DNA from: Natronohydrobacter sp.
Lineage (GTDB): Bacteria; Pseudomonadota; Alphaproteobacteria; Rhodobacterales; Rhodobacteraceae
NCBI GenBank assembly: GCA_007125005.1
Contig: SLDY01000068.1
Coordinates: 1-64,000 of the forward strand
Length of the DNA stretch: 64,000 nt
Direction of reading: 5' to 3'
How positions within the stretch are numbered: position 1 is the first letter of the stretch; every line of letters starts with the position of its first letter. Position numbers and translations under genes: made by a program. Below, piece after piece: positions 40,796-50,591 of the stretch. Under the pieces are notes generated by a model. It was given only the letters and a program-made list of their open reading frames with translations, ran no database searches and had not been told where the DNA came from.

Positions 40796-42079
40796 CTATT
40801 CGAAATGCCGCCGGATCCGGCGCACAGCCGCCCAGACACCTGCCACCACCATTGGTGCCAGGATAGCCATTGCAACCATGCGTGAAATCCCGAGCGGCTC
40901 CATTACAGGCATGGCGATGTAACTCACCAGATTGACTGCGTAATAACTGATCGCAACCACAGACAGCCCTTCTACTGTTCGTTGCAGCCGCAATTGCAGA
41001 TCCGCGCGTCGGTCCATGCTTTCCAGAAGTCTCTGGTTCTGCGCCGAGCGCTCCACATCGACACGCGTTCCCAACAATTGCCCTGCACGCATCGCGCGTT
41101 CTGCCATCTTGCTCAACCGTGTTTCGGCAGATTTCACTGTTCGCATGGCTGGATCGTAGCGCCGCGTCATGAATTCATGCAATGTCTGTCGCCCCTCAAA
41201 GCGAACTTCGCGCAGCACCTCAATGCGTTGATGCACCAGAGCCTCATAAGCCCCGGTCGCGCCGAAGCGGAAAGAGTTTTCAACCATCATATGCTCAAGC
41301 TCGGAAGAGATGCGCAACAATGCCTCAAGTGTTTCTTCCGAGCGTCTGTCTGGCTCCATCATGGCGCGGGTCAGGCGCGAAAGCTCGTCATCAAGCGCAG
41401 TCATCTGAGGTGAGAGAGCGCGCGCACGCCAAAGTCCGAGCATTGAGATCGTCTTGTAGGTCTCGATTTCACACAGCCGCTGAAGAATGCGCCCGATGCG
41501 CCGCCCGCCGGTTCCCGGCTTCACGAAAACCGCCATACGAATATGGCCTGCATTATCAATGCGGAAGTCGCTTGCGATCATGGCTGCGCCATCAATCACA
41601 TAAGACGCGGCAAGGCTCTCCGGCACGAACCAGTCTACAAGCTTCTCAGCCATCTCGGCGCGGTTTTCCGGCATGGTCTCGATCTGAAACAGGATCGAGG
41701 TCAACCGACGCCCCGGCGCGGCCTCCAACCACGCATCAGGAAAGACCTTGAAAGAACCCGGATCAAATGGTCGATCTGCAAGTCCTTGTTCAAACGAGGT
41801 AAAAGTCACAAACTCGGTATGGCTTTCCCATTTCAGATGATAGCGGCCAAGCTCAGCCGAATGATGCGTGGCATCAGGCGCAGGATGCCCTGCACCATGG
41901 CGATCCAACAACGCCACCAGATGCTCCCGATCCGCTCCACGATCTCGCTTGGAGGCGTTTTTTTCGGGCTTGATGGCCAGAAATACTGCCACCCCCGGCG
42001 CTGTGATCTTTGCGGCCGGGCGCGCATGCAGCTCATTGACAAGTGCATAGCGCATCGGGTGATCTTGAATCGGTGGCAT
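40796..42079 (-). CDS. DUF3422 family membrane-associated protein
   Basis: A 427-residue protein starting MPPIQDHPMRYALVNELHARP, the standard DUF3422 N-terminus. The middle is helical and ends in two hydrophobic helices (VVAISYYAVNLVSYIAMPVM and MVAMAILAPMVVAGVWAAV), like CorA-type topology. A link to ion transport is inference. It converges with the hydrolase gene, 2 bases apart. Confidence 0.9.
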   Translation of the reverse strand: MPPIQDHPMRYALVNELHARPAAKITAPGVAVFLAIKPEKNASKRDRGADREHLVALLDRHGAGHPAPDATHHSAELGRYHLKWESHTEFVTFTSFEQGLADRPFDPGSFKVFPDAWLEAAPGRRLTSILFQIETMPENRAEMAEKLVDWFVPESLAASYVIDGAAMIASDFRIDNAGHIRMAVFVKPGTGGRRIGRILQRLCEIETYKTISMLGLWRARALSPQMTALDDELSRLTRAMMEPDRRSEETLEALLRISSELEHMMVENSFRFGATGAYEALVHQRIEVLREVRFEGRQTLHEFMTRRYDPAMRTVKSAETRLSKMAERAMRAGQLLGTRVDVERSAQNQRLLESMDRRADLQLRLQRTVEGLSVVAISYYAVNLVSYIAMPVMEPLGISRMVAMAILAPMVVAGVWAAVRRIRRHFE

Positions 42080-42230
42080 TGTTTTTTTGGCTCCTGAGCA
42101 GAGGCTTAACCCCAACAATATGATCCGCAGCTACAAAGAAAAGCCTGCTCACGGCACACGATGGCACACTTGTAATTCTGCCACATCGTCTGTGCACAGG
42201 TTGCAAATACCAGGGCCGCGGGTGCACTGA

Positions 42231-42251
42231 TTGATTCGGTTGAAGAATCAA
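42231..42251. repeat. 7-bp hairpin upstream of the small exported peptide gene
   Basis: TTGATTC and GAATCAA form a perfect inverted repeat with a 7-base loop, about 50 bases before the 42303 start. The 223-base gap otherwise shows no recognisable feature. Confidence 0.5.
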
Positions 42252-42302
42252 CCCCAAATTGGTAACTTCTGTTCACTATTTTGCTGCCAACAGGAGATTA
42301 CA

Positions 42303-42557
42303 ATGCCTCTTAATGCCTCTCGTTTCACATCGCGCCTGCTTACCGCCATTACAGTTTGTGCCCTCGCTGCGGGTGTTACCCTCAGCTCTGCCAGCCAGGC
42401 ACGCGCCTCTGATCCTGCCAGTGCCGTTGTGGCCGGGTTGATTGTCTGGGCCGTTGCGGCGCAAAAGAAGTCCAGATATCACAAGTCCTGCACCAAATCA
42501 CGTGTCATCGCGCGCTATTGCGAGAACAAGAAAACGGGGCTCTATTACCGCTGCTAA
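42303..42557 (+). CDS. Small exported basic Cys-containing peptide, unknown function
   Basis: An 84-residue protein with a clear signal peptide (FTSRLLTAITVCALAAGVTL, AxA site SQARA-SD). The mature part is a short hydrophobic helix (AVVAGLIVWAVAA) and a very basic tail with three Cys (HKSCTKSRVIARYC and YYRC). I start at the ATG at 42303, behind AGGAGA. It is followed by a bidirectional terminator. No family recognised. Confidence 0.75.
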   Translation: MPLNASRFTSRLLTAITVCALAAGVTLSSASQARASDPASAVVAGLIVWAVAAQKKSRYHKSCTKSRVIARYCENKKTGLYYRC

Positions 42558-42679
42558 CCTCTTGCGCGTGAGATCAGCGCTGTCATGCTGGGCTGCGCAA
42601 GCCTGATCGCACCATTTTTCATGCGCGTCGGCTAAATTATCAGCCACCCAAGAAAGCACTGCAGCATAGCGGAAATTAA

Positions 42680-42709
42680 AAAAACCCCGGTCAGAGTGCC
42701 GGGGTTTTT
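42680..42709. terminator. Bidirectional intrinsic terminator
   Basis: AAAAACCCCGG and CCGGGGTTTTT form an 11-bp stem with an 8-base loop and T-runs on both strands. It ends pntB on the minus strand and the small peptide gene on the plus strand. Confidence 0.92.
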
Positions 42710-42731
42710 CATTGCTGTTACATAGCTTGCC

Positions 42732-44234
42732 TTACTCGATCATCGGCAAAAGACTATCCACCGAGGCTTTCGCGTCGCCATAGAACATCCGCGTGTTGTC
42801 CTTATAAAAGAGCGGATTCTCGATGCCCGAATAGCCTGTCCCCTGTCCACGCTTGGATACGAACACCTGTTTCGCTTTCCACACTTCCAGAACCGGCATT
42901 CCGGCGATGGGCGAGTTCGGGTCTTCCTGCGCGGCCGGGTTCACGATGTCGTTGGAGCCGATGACGATCACCACATCCGTATCGGGGAAATCCTCGTTGA
43001 TCTCGTCCATTTCGAGCACGATATCATAGGGCACCTTGGCTTCCGCCAAGAGCACATTCATGTGCCCCGGCAGACGGCCCGCCACAGGGTGAATGGCGAA
43101 GCGAACATTCTTGCCCTTTGCACGCAACTTGCGTGTCAGTTCCGATACGCTTTGCTGCGCCTGCGCCACAGCCATCCCGTAGCCCGGAACGATAATCACG
43201 CTGTCGGCCTCGTTCAGTGCTGTGGCTACACCATCGGCATTGATCGCGACCTGCTCGCCCTCAACTTCCATCGCCGGACCTGTCGAACCACCAAAACCGC
43301 CCAGGATCACGCTGATGAAGCTGCGGTTCATCGCCTTGCACATGATGTAGCTCAGGATCGCCCCCGAAGCGCCCACCAGCGCGCCGACCACGATCAGCAG
43401 TTCATTGCCAAGCGAGAAGCCGATCGCCGCTGCCGCCCAGCCCGAATAGCTGTTCAGCATCGATACAACGACTGGCATATCCGCCCCGCCAATGCCCATG
43501 ATCAGGTGATAGCCGATGAAGAGTGCGAGCAGCGTCAGCACGATCAGAAAGAAGATCGAAGCCCCTGCACTCTCGGCATACGCAAGATAGAGCCCCGCGA
43601 AAACCACCGAAGCCACAGCCGCACCAGCATTGAGCATATGCCCGCCGGGCAATTTCTTGGCCGCCGAATCCACTTTGCCCGCGAGCTTGCCATAAGCGAT
43701 GATCGAGCCAGTAAACGTCACAGCCCCGATCCAGATACCAATCATCAACTCGATGCGAAGGATAGTGATCTCGACCGCGGTTTTCTTGCCGATGATGGCC
43801 GCGAAATTCGTCAGCCCCAGCCAGAGGTCATAGGCCGCGACCGACATCAACCCCTCGGGCTGCGGGAAGGGAAGTCCCGCGCCTGCAAATTCAGACGCCA
43901 CGCGCCCGATCTCCAGATGCGCGTTGAAGCCCACCAGCACGGCGGCGAGGCCCACAAGCGAGTGCATGAAGGCGACAAGCTCGGGCATCTGCGTCATCTG
44001 CACGCGGGTCGCGAGCTGCCAGCCGACCACACCGCCGAGGGCGATGAGCACCAACGTCAGCGCCCAGAGCCCGGAGCCGGGGCCAACCAGCATCGCCAGT
44101 ACGGCGACGGTCATCCCTGCGATACCATACCATATCGCACGCTTGGCGCTTTCCTGCCCTGAAAGCCCGCCCAACGACAGCACGAAGAGAACTGTAGCGA
44201 CCGCATAGGCCGCGACTGTGAAACCGAAATCCAT
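42732..44234 (-). CDS. pntB: NAD(P) transhydrogenase subunit beta
   Basis: A 500-residue protein with about nine N-terminal membrane helices and a C-terminal NADP-binding domain III ([45 protein letters not shown]). With PntA it uses proton movement to make NADPH from NADH. It starts 19 bases after pntA. Confidence 0.98.
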   Translation of the reverse strand: MDFGFTVAAYAVATVLFVLSLGGLSGQESAKRAIWYGIAGMTVAVLAMLVGPGSGLWALTLVLIALGGVVGWQLATRVQMTQMPELVAFMHSLVGLAAVLVGFNAHLEIGRVASEFAGAGLPFPQPEGLMSVAAYDLWLGLTNFAAIIGKKTAVEITILRIELMIGIWIGAVTFTGSIIAYGKLAGKVDSAAKKLPGGHMLNAGAAVASVVFAGLYLAYAESAGASIFFLIVLTLLALFIGYHLIMGIGGADMPVVVSMLNSYSGWAAAAIGFSLGNELLIVVGALVGASGAILSYIMCKAMNRSFISVILGGFGGSTGPAMEVEGEQVAINADGVATALNEADSVIIVPGYGMAVAQAQQSVSELTRKLRAKGKNVRFAIHPVAGRLPGHMNVLLAEAKVPYDIVLEMDEINEDFPDTDVVIVIGSNDIVNPAAQEDPNSPIAGMPVLEVWKAKQVFVSKRGQGTGYSGIENPLFYKDNTRMFYGDAKASVDSLLPMIE

Positions 44235-44253
44235 CTCTCGTTCCTCCTGCCGG

Positions 44254-45822
44254 TTAGGATTTCTGGAACATGGCGAGCATTCGCCGTGTCACCAGGAAAC
44301 CGCCGAAAATATTTACTGCCGCCATCAGCAGCGCCAGCGCCGCCATCAACGTAATCAGCATCGAGGTTGATCCGATCTGCAGCAGCGCGCCGACGATGAT
44401 GATCGACGAAATCGCATTTGTGACCGCCATCAGCGGCGTGTGCAGCGAGTGCGACACTTTCCAGATCACCTGGAAGCCGACAAAGACCGCCAGCACGAAG
44501 ATGATGAAATTGCGCATGAAGCTTTCAGGTGCAACCAGTCCTACTGCCAGCACAAAGGCTGCACCGGCGGCCAGCAAAGCAACCTGCGTCTTGGTCTGCG
44601 CCTTGAAGGCAGCGATTTCCTGCGCGCGCTTCTCCTCAGCCGTCAACTCCTTCGGCTTCTCCTTGGGCTTGGCTGCGATTGCCTTCACCTTTGGTGGTGG
44701 CGGTGGGAACGTTATCTCGCCACCATGCGCAACCGTCGCGCCACGGATCACGTCATCTTCCATGTTCTGCACGATTACGCCATCCTTGCCCGGCGTCAGG
44801 TCATGCAGCATATGGCGAATATTGTTGGAATACAGCGTGGAGGATTGCGCCGCCATCCGGCTGGGGAAATCAGTGTAGCCGATGATGGTCACACCGTTAT
44901 CTGTCACAAGGCGCTCGTCAGGCACCGTGAGATCGCAGTTGCCGCCTTTTTCTGCAGCGAGATCCACAATCACGGATCCGGGCTTCATCATCTGAACCAT
45001 ATCTTCGGTCCAGAGCTTCGGCGCGGGGCGCCCGGGGATCAGCGCGGTCGTGATAACGATGTCCACGTCAGGCGCAAGCTCGCGGAACTTCTCAAGCTGC
45101 TTCTCACGAAATTCCGGGCTGGAAGGTGCAGCGTAACCACCTGTCGCGGCCCCGTCCTGTGCTTCCTCGAACTCCAGAAAGACGAACTCCGCGCCCATCG
45201 ATTCAATCTGCTCAGAGACTTCGGGGCGCACATCAAAGGCCATGGTGATTGCGCCAAGGCTTACAGAGGTGCCGATGGCGGCCAGACCTGCCACCCCGGC
45301 GCCGACAACCAGCACGCGCGCCGGCGGGATTTTACCCGCTGCCGTGACCTGCCCGGTGAAGAATCGCCCAAAGTTATTCCCTGCCTCGATTACAGCGCGA
45401 TAGCCCGCGATATTGGCCATGGACGAAAGAGCATCCATCTTCTGCGCGCGACTGATGCGCGGCACCATATCCATTGCGATCACGGTTGCGCCGCGACCCT
45501 TCGCGGCCTCCAGCAGCTCGGCATTCTGTGCAGGCCAGAAGAAGGAAATCAGCGTCTGCCCTTTGCGCAGCAGATTGATCTCTTTGATCTCGGGCTCGCG
45601 CACCTTGATGACCACATCAACGGCTTCGCAAAGCGCCTTGGCATCTGCCACCACAGTGACACCAGCATCTTGATAAAGCTGATCGCTAAACCCAGCGGCA
45701 AGCCCGGCCCCGGACTGGATGAAGCAATCATGCCCCAATTTCTGGATTTGAGCGGCACTATCCGGCGTCAGCGCAACACGCGCCTCGCCTGGTTTGATTT
45801 CCTGTAAAGCCCCGACTTTCAC
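44254..45822 (-). CDS. pntA: NAD(P) transhydrogenase subunit alpha
   Basis: A 522-residue fused alpha subunit. The soluble NAD-binding domain I (about 1-390; [16 protein letters not shown]-like start, [20 protein letters not shown]) is followed by a Pro-rich linker and four membrane helices. I prefer a GTG start at 45822: it gives the usual [17 protein letters not shown]-terminus, and AAAGGGGGA lies 6-14 bases before it. The track's ATG at 45840 is the alternative. Confidence 0.97.
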   Translation of the reverse strand: MKVGALQEIKPGEARVALTPDSAAQIQKLGHDCFIQSGAGLAAGFSDQLYQDAGVTVVADAKALCEAVDVVIKVREPEIKEINLLRKGQTLISFFWPAQNAELLEAAKGRGATVIAMDMVPRISRAQKMDALSSMANIAGYRAVIEAGNNFGRFFTGQVTAAGKIPPARVLVVGAGVAGLAAIGTSVSLGAITMAFDVRPEVSEQIESMGAEFVFLEFEEAQDGAATGGYAAPSSPEFREKQLEKFRELAPDVDIVITTALIPGRPAPKLWTEDMVQMMKPGSVIVDLAAEKGGNCDLTVPDERLVTDNGVTIIGYTDFPSRMAAQSSTLYSNNIRHMLHDLTPGKDGVIVQNMEDDVIRGATVAHGGEITFPPPPPKVKAIAAKPKEKPKELTAEEKRAQEIAAFKAQTKTQVALLAAGAAFVLAVGLVAPESFMRNFIIFVLAVFVGFQVIWKVSHSLHTPLMAVTNAISSIIIVGALLQIGSTSMLITLMAALALLMAAVNIFGGFLVTRRMLAMFQKS

Positions 45823-45883
45823 GCGTCGTCCCCCTTTCATTCAGGCAGGCCGCCCCCTGCGAGGGTCAGGCCAGTTCGGCGTC

Positions 45884-45933
45884 GCGGTTTATTAACCTGC
45901 GCAACTATGTTTCACAAGCAGGCAATAAACCGC
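45884..45933. repeat. Long interrupted inverted repeat upstream of pntA
   Basis: GCGGTTTATT (45884-45893) pairs perfectly with 45924-45933. After a small mismatch, CCTGC (45896-45900) pairs with GCAGG (45918-45922). The loop is 17 bases. It has no T-run on either side, so it is not a classical terminator. It lies about 60 bases before pntA. Confidence 0.65.
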
Positions 45934-45978
45934 AATGGACCAAGTGGGCCTTCTGCGACGCATGGCCGCGACCGAGCG

Positions 45979-46425
45979 CTATATCCATCGCCTGGTGCGC
46001 GCGAAATAAGCCTCTGCTTCAGGCCCGAAACCCTGTCTTAGGCGCTCTTCCTCTGGCTTGATAAATCGCTTGTGCAAGACCCAGACCAGCACAGGCGCGA
46101 GCAACAGACCCAAGACCGCCCCCCAACGAAGGCTCATCCCGATCAAGAGCAGAACATCAGCCAGATAAATGGGATTGCGCGTCAGACTGAAAATTCCGCT
46201 TGTGATCAGCTTATGGGGCATCTGATGCGGTACAATCGTTGTGCGTGCCCGAAAAAAAGCAACGCCAGCCGCGAAAAAGAGCAAGATCGCCAGCACAACA
46301 AAACCGGTTCCGACTATCCATCCCCCCGGAACCGAAAGCACATCCGGCATCAGCAGGGTTTCGCTCCAGACCACCCCTAATGCGGCCAGCAACCAAACAG
46401 GCGGGTAATCAAGATAAGTCAACAT
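45979..46425 (-). CDS. Isoprenylcysteine carboxyl methyltransferase-like membrane protein
   Basis: A 148-residue protein with four or so helices and the C-terminal ICMT/PEMT block (LITSGIFSLTRNPIYLADVLLLIG, then ARTRRW). I start at the ATG at 46425 (MLTYLDYPP); the track extension overlaps kynU regulatory DNA. Bacterial members methylate unknown lipids or thiols. The kynureninase gene diverges 79 bases away. Confidence 0.85.
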   Translation of the reverse strand: MLTYLDYPPVWLLAALGVVWSETLLMPDVLSVPGGWIVGTGFVVLAILLFFAAGVAFFRARTTIVPHQMPHKLITSGIFSLTRNPIYLADVLLLIGMSLRWGAVLGLLLAPVLVWVLHKRFIKPEEERLRQGFGPEAEAYFARTRRWI

Positions 46426-46504
46426 GGATGGTATTTTCCCCAACGCGGGCTTGACGTCTTCAAGGCTCTCCTGCACCGATACCTCAAAACAGCAGGAACA
46501 CACC

Positions 46505-47698
46505 ATGACCGATTTCACCGCCACACGCGCCATGTTTGATCTGCCATCCGGGGTCATCTATCTCGACGGCAATTCTCTTGGCCCTTTGCCCCGCCATGTC
46601 GCGGAACGGGTCTCGCACGCGATTACCGATGAATGGGGCAAGTTGCTGATTACAGGCTGGAACAAGGCAGGGTGGATGGATTTGCCCGCCCGCGTCGGGA
46701 ATCGCGTGGGCAAGCTGATAGGCGCACCTGAAGGCAGCGTCACAATGGGCGATACGCTCTCGATCAAGGTGTACCAGGCGCTTGCATCGGCTTTGGAGCT
46801 GCGTGAAGAGCGTCGTGTAATCCTTTCGGATACAGGTAATTTTCCGTCCGATCTCTATATGGCTGACGGCTTGTGCCGTACTCTGGGGGCGGGCTATCAG
46901 CTAAAGACAGTTGCCCCCGAAGAGGTTGAATCTGCGCTGGACGATACCATCGCAGTGCTGATGATAACCGAAGTTGATTATCGCACCGGTCGCAAGCATG
47001 ATATGGCGCGCCTGATCGCACGAGCACATGAAGTTGGCGCGCTAACTGTCTGGGATCTGGCGCATTCTGCTGGTGCAATTCCAGTCAATGTGGCCGGCAC
47101 CGATACTGATTTTGCAGTTGGATGCAGCTACAAATATCTCAATTCCGGCCCCGGAGGCCCGGCCTTCATCTATGTTGCGCCCCGCCTTGCGCAGCAAGTG
47201 CGGCCTGCGCTTTCAGGTTGGCTTGGGCATGAGGCACCCTTCGCTTTCGATCTGGATTACCGCCCCGGTGCCGGTGTCGAGAGAATGCGCGTGGGCACAC
47301 CGCCGATCCTGCAACTCGCGGCACTCGATGCCGCGCTGGATGTCTGGGAGGGCGTGAATATTGATGATCTGCGCGAAAGATCGCTGCAACTGCAGCAAGC
47401 CTTTCTCTCGATAGTTGAAGCCGGGTGCTCCGAACTGGCCCTCGCGTCGCCGCGCAATCCAGACGAGCGCGGCAGCCAGCTCAGTTTCCGCCACGAACAT
47501 GGCTACGCCATCATACAGGCGCTTATCGCAGAAGGCGTCATCGGCGATTTCCGCGCCCCTGACATTCTGCGCTTTGGCTTCACACCGCTTTATCTTTCGC
47601 AACATGATGTTGAAAAAGCTGCACAAACTCTTTGCACCATCATGGCGGAGCGGCGCTGGGACAAAGCTGAATTTCATCACCGCGCCAAGGTTACCTGA
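46505..47698 (+). CDS. kynU: Kynureninase
   Basis: A 397-residue PLP enzyme that cleaves kynurenine to anthranilate and alanine in tryptophan breakdown. The PLP lysine is K210 in GCSYKYLNSGPGGPAF. The start block LDGNSLGPLPRHV and the dimer-site RVGTPPILQLAALDAAL are conserved. I start at the ATG at 46505. No other kynurenine-pathway gene (tryptophan dioxygenase, formamidase) is in the window. Confidence 0.96.
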   Translation: MTDFTATRAMFDLPSGVIYLDGNSLGPLPRHVAERVSHAITDEWGKLLITGWNKAGWMDLPARVGNRVGKLIGAPEGSVTMGDTLSIKVYQALASALELREERRVILSDTGNFPSDLYMADGLCRTLGAGYQLKTVAPEEVESALDDTIAVLMITEVDYRTGRKHDMARLIARAHEVGALTVWDLAHSAGAIPVNVAGTDTDFAVGCSYKYLNSGPGGPAFIYVAPRLAQQVRPALSGWLGHEAPFAFDLDYRPGAGVERMRVGTPPILQLAALDAALDVWEGVNIDDLRERSLQLQQAFLSIVEAGCSELALASPRNPDERGSQLSFRHEHGYAIIQALIAEGVIGDFRAPDILRFGFTPLYLSQHDVEKAAQTLCTIMAERRWDKAEFHHRAKVT

Positions 47699-47796
47699 TT
47701 AAGCCGCGCACGCTCTGCTTACCAAATCTAAACCAGAATCAGTCTTGATCACTCCTGCAGACGCGCCCGAACGGCGTGATATACGCAGGAGCGAGC

Positions 47797-48507
47797 ATGG
47801 GACATATTCAGCGCAAACTGGTGCAAAGCGCCTGTTTCGTCTCCGCGATAGGGATTATCCTGTGCATTCTGCTCTGGCCCACTTTTGGGAGGGCCAGCAG
47901 CCCGGCACAACTTTGCGAGGCCGCAACACAGATTGCGGCAGGTCGGCATGGCGTCCCGCTGGATGTTTTACGCGCTGTGGCATTGGTGGAAACCGGGCGC
48001 AGCGTTTCGGGAACCTTGAAACCCTGGCCATGGGCGATCCATGCTGCAGGCGAAGGCAATTGGTTCGGCCAGCGCGAAGAAGCATTGCGCCACGCACAAG
48101 AAAACATCGCCCAAGGTCGTCGCAATGTAGATTTGGGCTGCTTTCAGATCAATTTCCGTTGGCACGGGCATCAATTCATCTCGCTTGAGCAGATGATCGA
48201 CCCGGCACAAAACGCCGATTATGCCGCCTCCCTTTTGGCACAACACAAAGCACGTCACGGCACTTGGGAGCGCGCGGTGGGCGCCTATCACTCCGCAACG
48301 CCCGATCACGCAAATCGTTATATCGCGCGTTTCCGGCAAATTTATGCGCTGCTTGCCGAAAATGCCCTGCCTCCAACCCAGCAACTGGCGCATGAAAATC
48401 GCTTTGCGCTGCTGCACAAGGCAGGGGAACCAAAACTCGGCTCACTCTTTGCGCAAGCAGAGCAACCCCATACGCGCCTGATCCCGCTGGAGCCTGCGCG
48501 ACCATGA
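47797..48507 (+). CDS. Lytic transglycosylase (SLT domain), flagellar-operon type
   Basis: A 236-residue exported enzyme. Its N-terminal hydrophobic segment is a signal or anchor. The SLT domain has catalytic Glu65 (RAVALVETGRS), NVDLGCFQINFRWH and VGAYHSATPDHANRYIARF. The start is at 47797, behind GCAGGAG. It overlaps flhA by 4 bases, so it probably opens the peptidoglycan for the rod. Rhodobacter sphaeroides uses a separate enzyme (SltF) because its FlgJ lacks this domain. Confidence 0.9.
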   Translation: MGHIQRKLVQSACFVSAIGIILCILLWPTFGRASSPAQLCEAATQIAAGRHGVPLDVLRAVALVETGRSVSGTLKPWPWAIHAAGEGNWFGQREEALRHAQENIAQGRRNVDLGCFQINFRWHGHQFISLEQMIDPAQNADYAASLLAQHKARHGTWERAVGAYHSATPDHANRYIARFRQIYALLAENALPPTQQLAHENRFALLHKAGEPKLGSLFAQAEQPHTRLIPLEPARP

Positions 48508-50591
48508 CATTGCCCAGCGCTAAGACATTGTTCAAACCTACAATTCTTCTCGCGCTCGCGCTAATGGCCGTGATCGTGATGATGATCCTGCCCATCCCGG
48601 CATGGCTTCTCGATCTGGGGCTTGCGGCGTCTTTCGCGCTCGCGATCCTGATGTTCACAGTCACATTGTTTATCCAGCGCCCACTGGATTTTTCCATATT
48701 TCCAACAGTTTTGCTCGCCTCGCTGATGTTGCGGCTGTCTCTGAACGTCTCCTCCACGAAGCTGATTATCGGTGAAGGGCATACCGGTACGCACGCCGCT
48801 GGCGGCGTGATACAGGGCTTTGCGAGTTTCGTGATGTCCGGTTCGATCTTTCTGGGCGTGGTGATCTTTCTGGTTCTGCTGATCGTCAATTTCATCGTCA
48901 TCACCAAGGGTGCGGGGCGCATGGCGGAAGTCGGCGCACGGTTTGCGCTCGACGGGATGCCCGGCAAACAGCTCGCCATCGATAGCGATATGTCTGCTGG
49001 CGCGATTGATCACGCAGAGGCAAAGCACCGGCGCGAAACCGAACAGGCAGAGACCAATTTCTATGGCTCGCTCGACGGTGCCTCGAAATTCGTCAAGGGG
49101 GATGCGATTGCCGGGTTGTTGATCACGTTACTGAATATCGTCATGGGCCTGATCAATGGCACCATGATGCATGGTATGAGCCTTGCTGCCGCTTTCGAGA
49201 CTTACGCGATCCTGACTGTGGGTGATGGGTTGGTCAGCCAGATCCCCGCTGTCATCATCTCCATCGCAGCCGCCCTTCTGCTTGCGCGCGGCGGTGCAAA
49301 CGGCGCTACCGACACACAGCTCTTGGAGCAGCTGGGCCGCTACCCATCTGCCATCGCAACTGTAGGGTTTCTGATGGCGGTGTTCGCTTTTGTCCCCGGC
49401 CTGCCCTTCCTGCCCTTCGTTATCGGGGCAGCCGTGCTGCTGGGGCTCGCATGGCTCGCACATTCCGCAAATATCCGCGCAGCGGCACAAGCAGCGACCC
49501 CGCCCGAAACCCTGCCCGAGCCCCCGCGCAAAGGAATGGGCGATGTGCTTGATCTTGACGAGATTCACGTCCAGTTCGCACCCGATCTGGTCCCGATGGT
49601 GCTCGATCCAGCGCTCGGGCTGGACAGCCGCGTCTCGAATATCCGCAGTCACATCGCACGGGAATTCGGGCTGATCCTGCCCGAGATCAGGCTGACCGAT
49701 GAGCCTGCACTGCCCGAGGGTAACTACGCCATCCTCATCCACGGGGTTGAACAGGGCCGCGACCGTTTGCGTCCGAACAAGATGCTTGCACTGGTGCAGG
49801 ATGAAGCAGAATTTGAAATCATCGGCGAAGACGTAAAGGAGCCTGTTTACAAGGCTCCGGCCCGCTGGATCGATGCAGCGCGTCAGGAAGATGCCAGTAT
49901 CAGCGGGATCACAGTTGTAAGCCCGGTCGAGGTATTAGCCACGCATCTTCTCGAGGTTCTGAAAGCGAATTTCGCGCGCTTGCTTACATTCAAAACTCTT
50001 AACCGGATTCTTGATGAGCTCACAACGCTCTCCGACAGCGCGCGTGCCGACGCCAATAAACGCCTCATCAATGAATTGATTCCCGAAAAAGTGCCGATGG
50101 ATCTATTGCTGGGTGTGTTGCGACTGCTCCTTGAAGAACGCGTTTCGATCAGGAACATGCCCCTTATTCTTGAGGCAATATCGGAAGTCCGCACATTGCT
50201 GCATGGGTCCGAAGCTGTTTGCGAGCATGTCCGCCAACGCCTCAGCTTTCAGCTTGTAGCCCCGCTCAAGCGTCAGGACGGCACACTGCCACTTGTGCAA
50301 CTTGCACCTGATTGGGAAGAGATTTTCGCCAGCTACCAACTTGCAGGTGCGCATGGCAGCAATGATGTCGCGCTCCCACCCGAAGATTTTGCGCGGCTGA
50401 CTGATCGGATTGCCCAAAAACTCAATGACCTTGCCCAATCCGGGATTACTCCGGCGCTTGTGACGTCGGCGCATCGGCGACGTTTCCTGCGCGCGGCGCT
50501 TGCAGCAAAGGGGCTTGCGACTTCGGTTCTCTCCTACGAGGAAGTCGGCGCTGATGCACGGCCCTCTCTGGTCGGGACGATCACAGCATGA
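48504..50591 (+). CDS. flhA: Flagellar export gate protein FlhA
   Basis: A 695-residue protein: eight N-terminal membrane helices, the conserved loop (GEGHTGTHAAGGVIQGF-type text and KGAGRMAEVGARFALDGMPGKQLAID), and a C-terminal cytoplasmic domain of about 350 residues that docks chaperone-substrate pairs. It starts in an ATGA overlap with the transglycosylase and ends in an ATGA overlap with fliR. Confidence 0.98.
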   Translation: MTLPSAKTLFKPTILLALALMAVIVMMILPIPAWLLDLGLAASFALAILMFTVTLFIQRPLDFSIFPTVLLASLMLRLSLNVSSTKLIIGEGHTGTHAAGGVIQGFASFVMSGSIFLGVVIFLVLLIVNFIVITKGAGRMAEVGARFALDGMPGKQLAIDSDMSAGAIDHAEAKHRRETEQAETNFYGSLDGASKFVKGDAIAGLLITLLNIVMGLINGTMMHGMSLAAAFETYAILTVGDGLVSQIPAVIISIAAALLLARGGANGATDTQLLEQLGRYPSAIATVGFLMAVFAFVPGLPFLPFVIGAAVLLGLAWLAHSANIRAAAQAATPPETLPEPPRKGMGDVLDLDEIHVQFAPDLVPMVLDPALGLDSRVSNIRSHIAREFGLILPEIRLTDEPALPEGNYAILIHGVEQGRDRLRPNKMLALVQDEAEFEIIGEDVKEPVYKAPARWIDAARQEDASISGITVVSPVEVLATHLLEVLKANFARLLTFKTLNRILDELTTLSDSARADANKRLINELIPEKVPMDLLLGVLRLLLEERVSIRNMPLILEAISEVRTLLHGSEAVCEHVRQRLSFQLVAPLKRQDGTLPLVQLAPDWEEIFASYQLAGAHGSNDVALPPEDFARLTDRIAQKLNDLAQSGITPALVTSAHRRRFLRAALAAKGLATSVLSYEEVGADARPSLVGTITA

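Noticed and set aside
43062-44162. 366-residue plus-strand frame opposite pntB
   Set aside because: Antisense shadow of a conserved membrane protein.
44440-45807. 455-residue plus-strand frame opposite pntA
   Set aside because: Shadow frame of a conserved gene. The His/Arg/Gln-rich protein looks like reverse-translated codon bias.
45935-46009. 24-codon plus-strand ORF (MDQVGLLRRMAATERYIHR...)
   Set aside because: It has no convincing ribosome site and overlaps the end of the methyltransferase gene. Too short to support without conservation.
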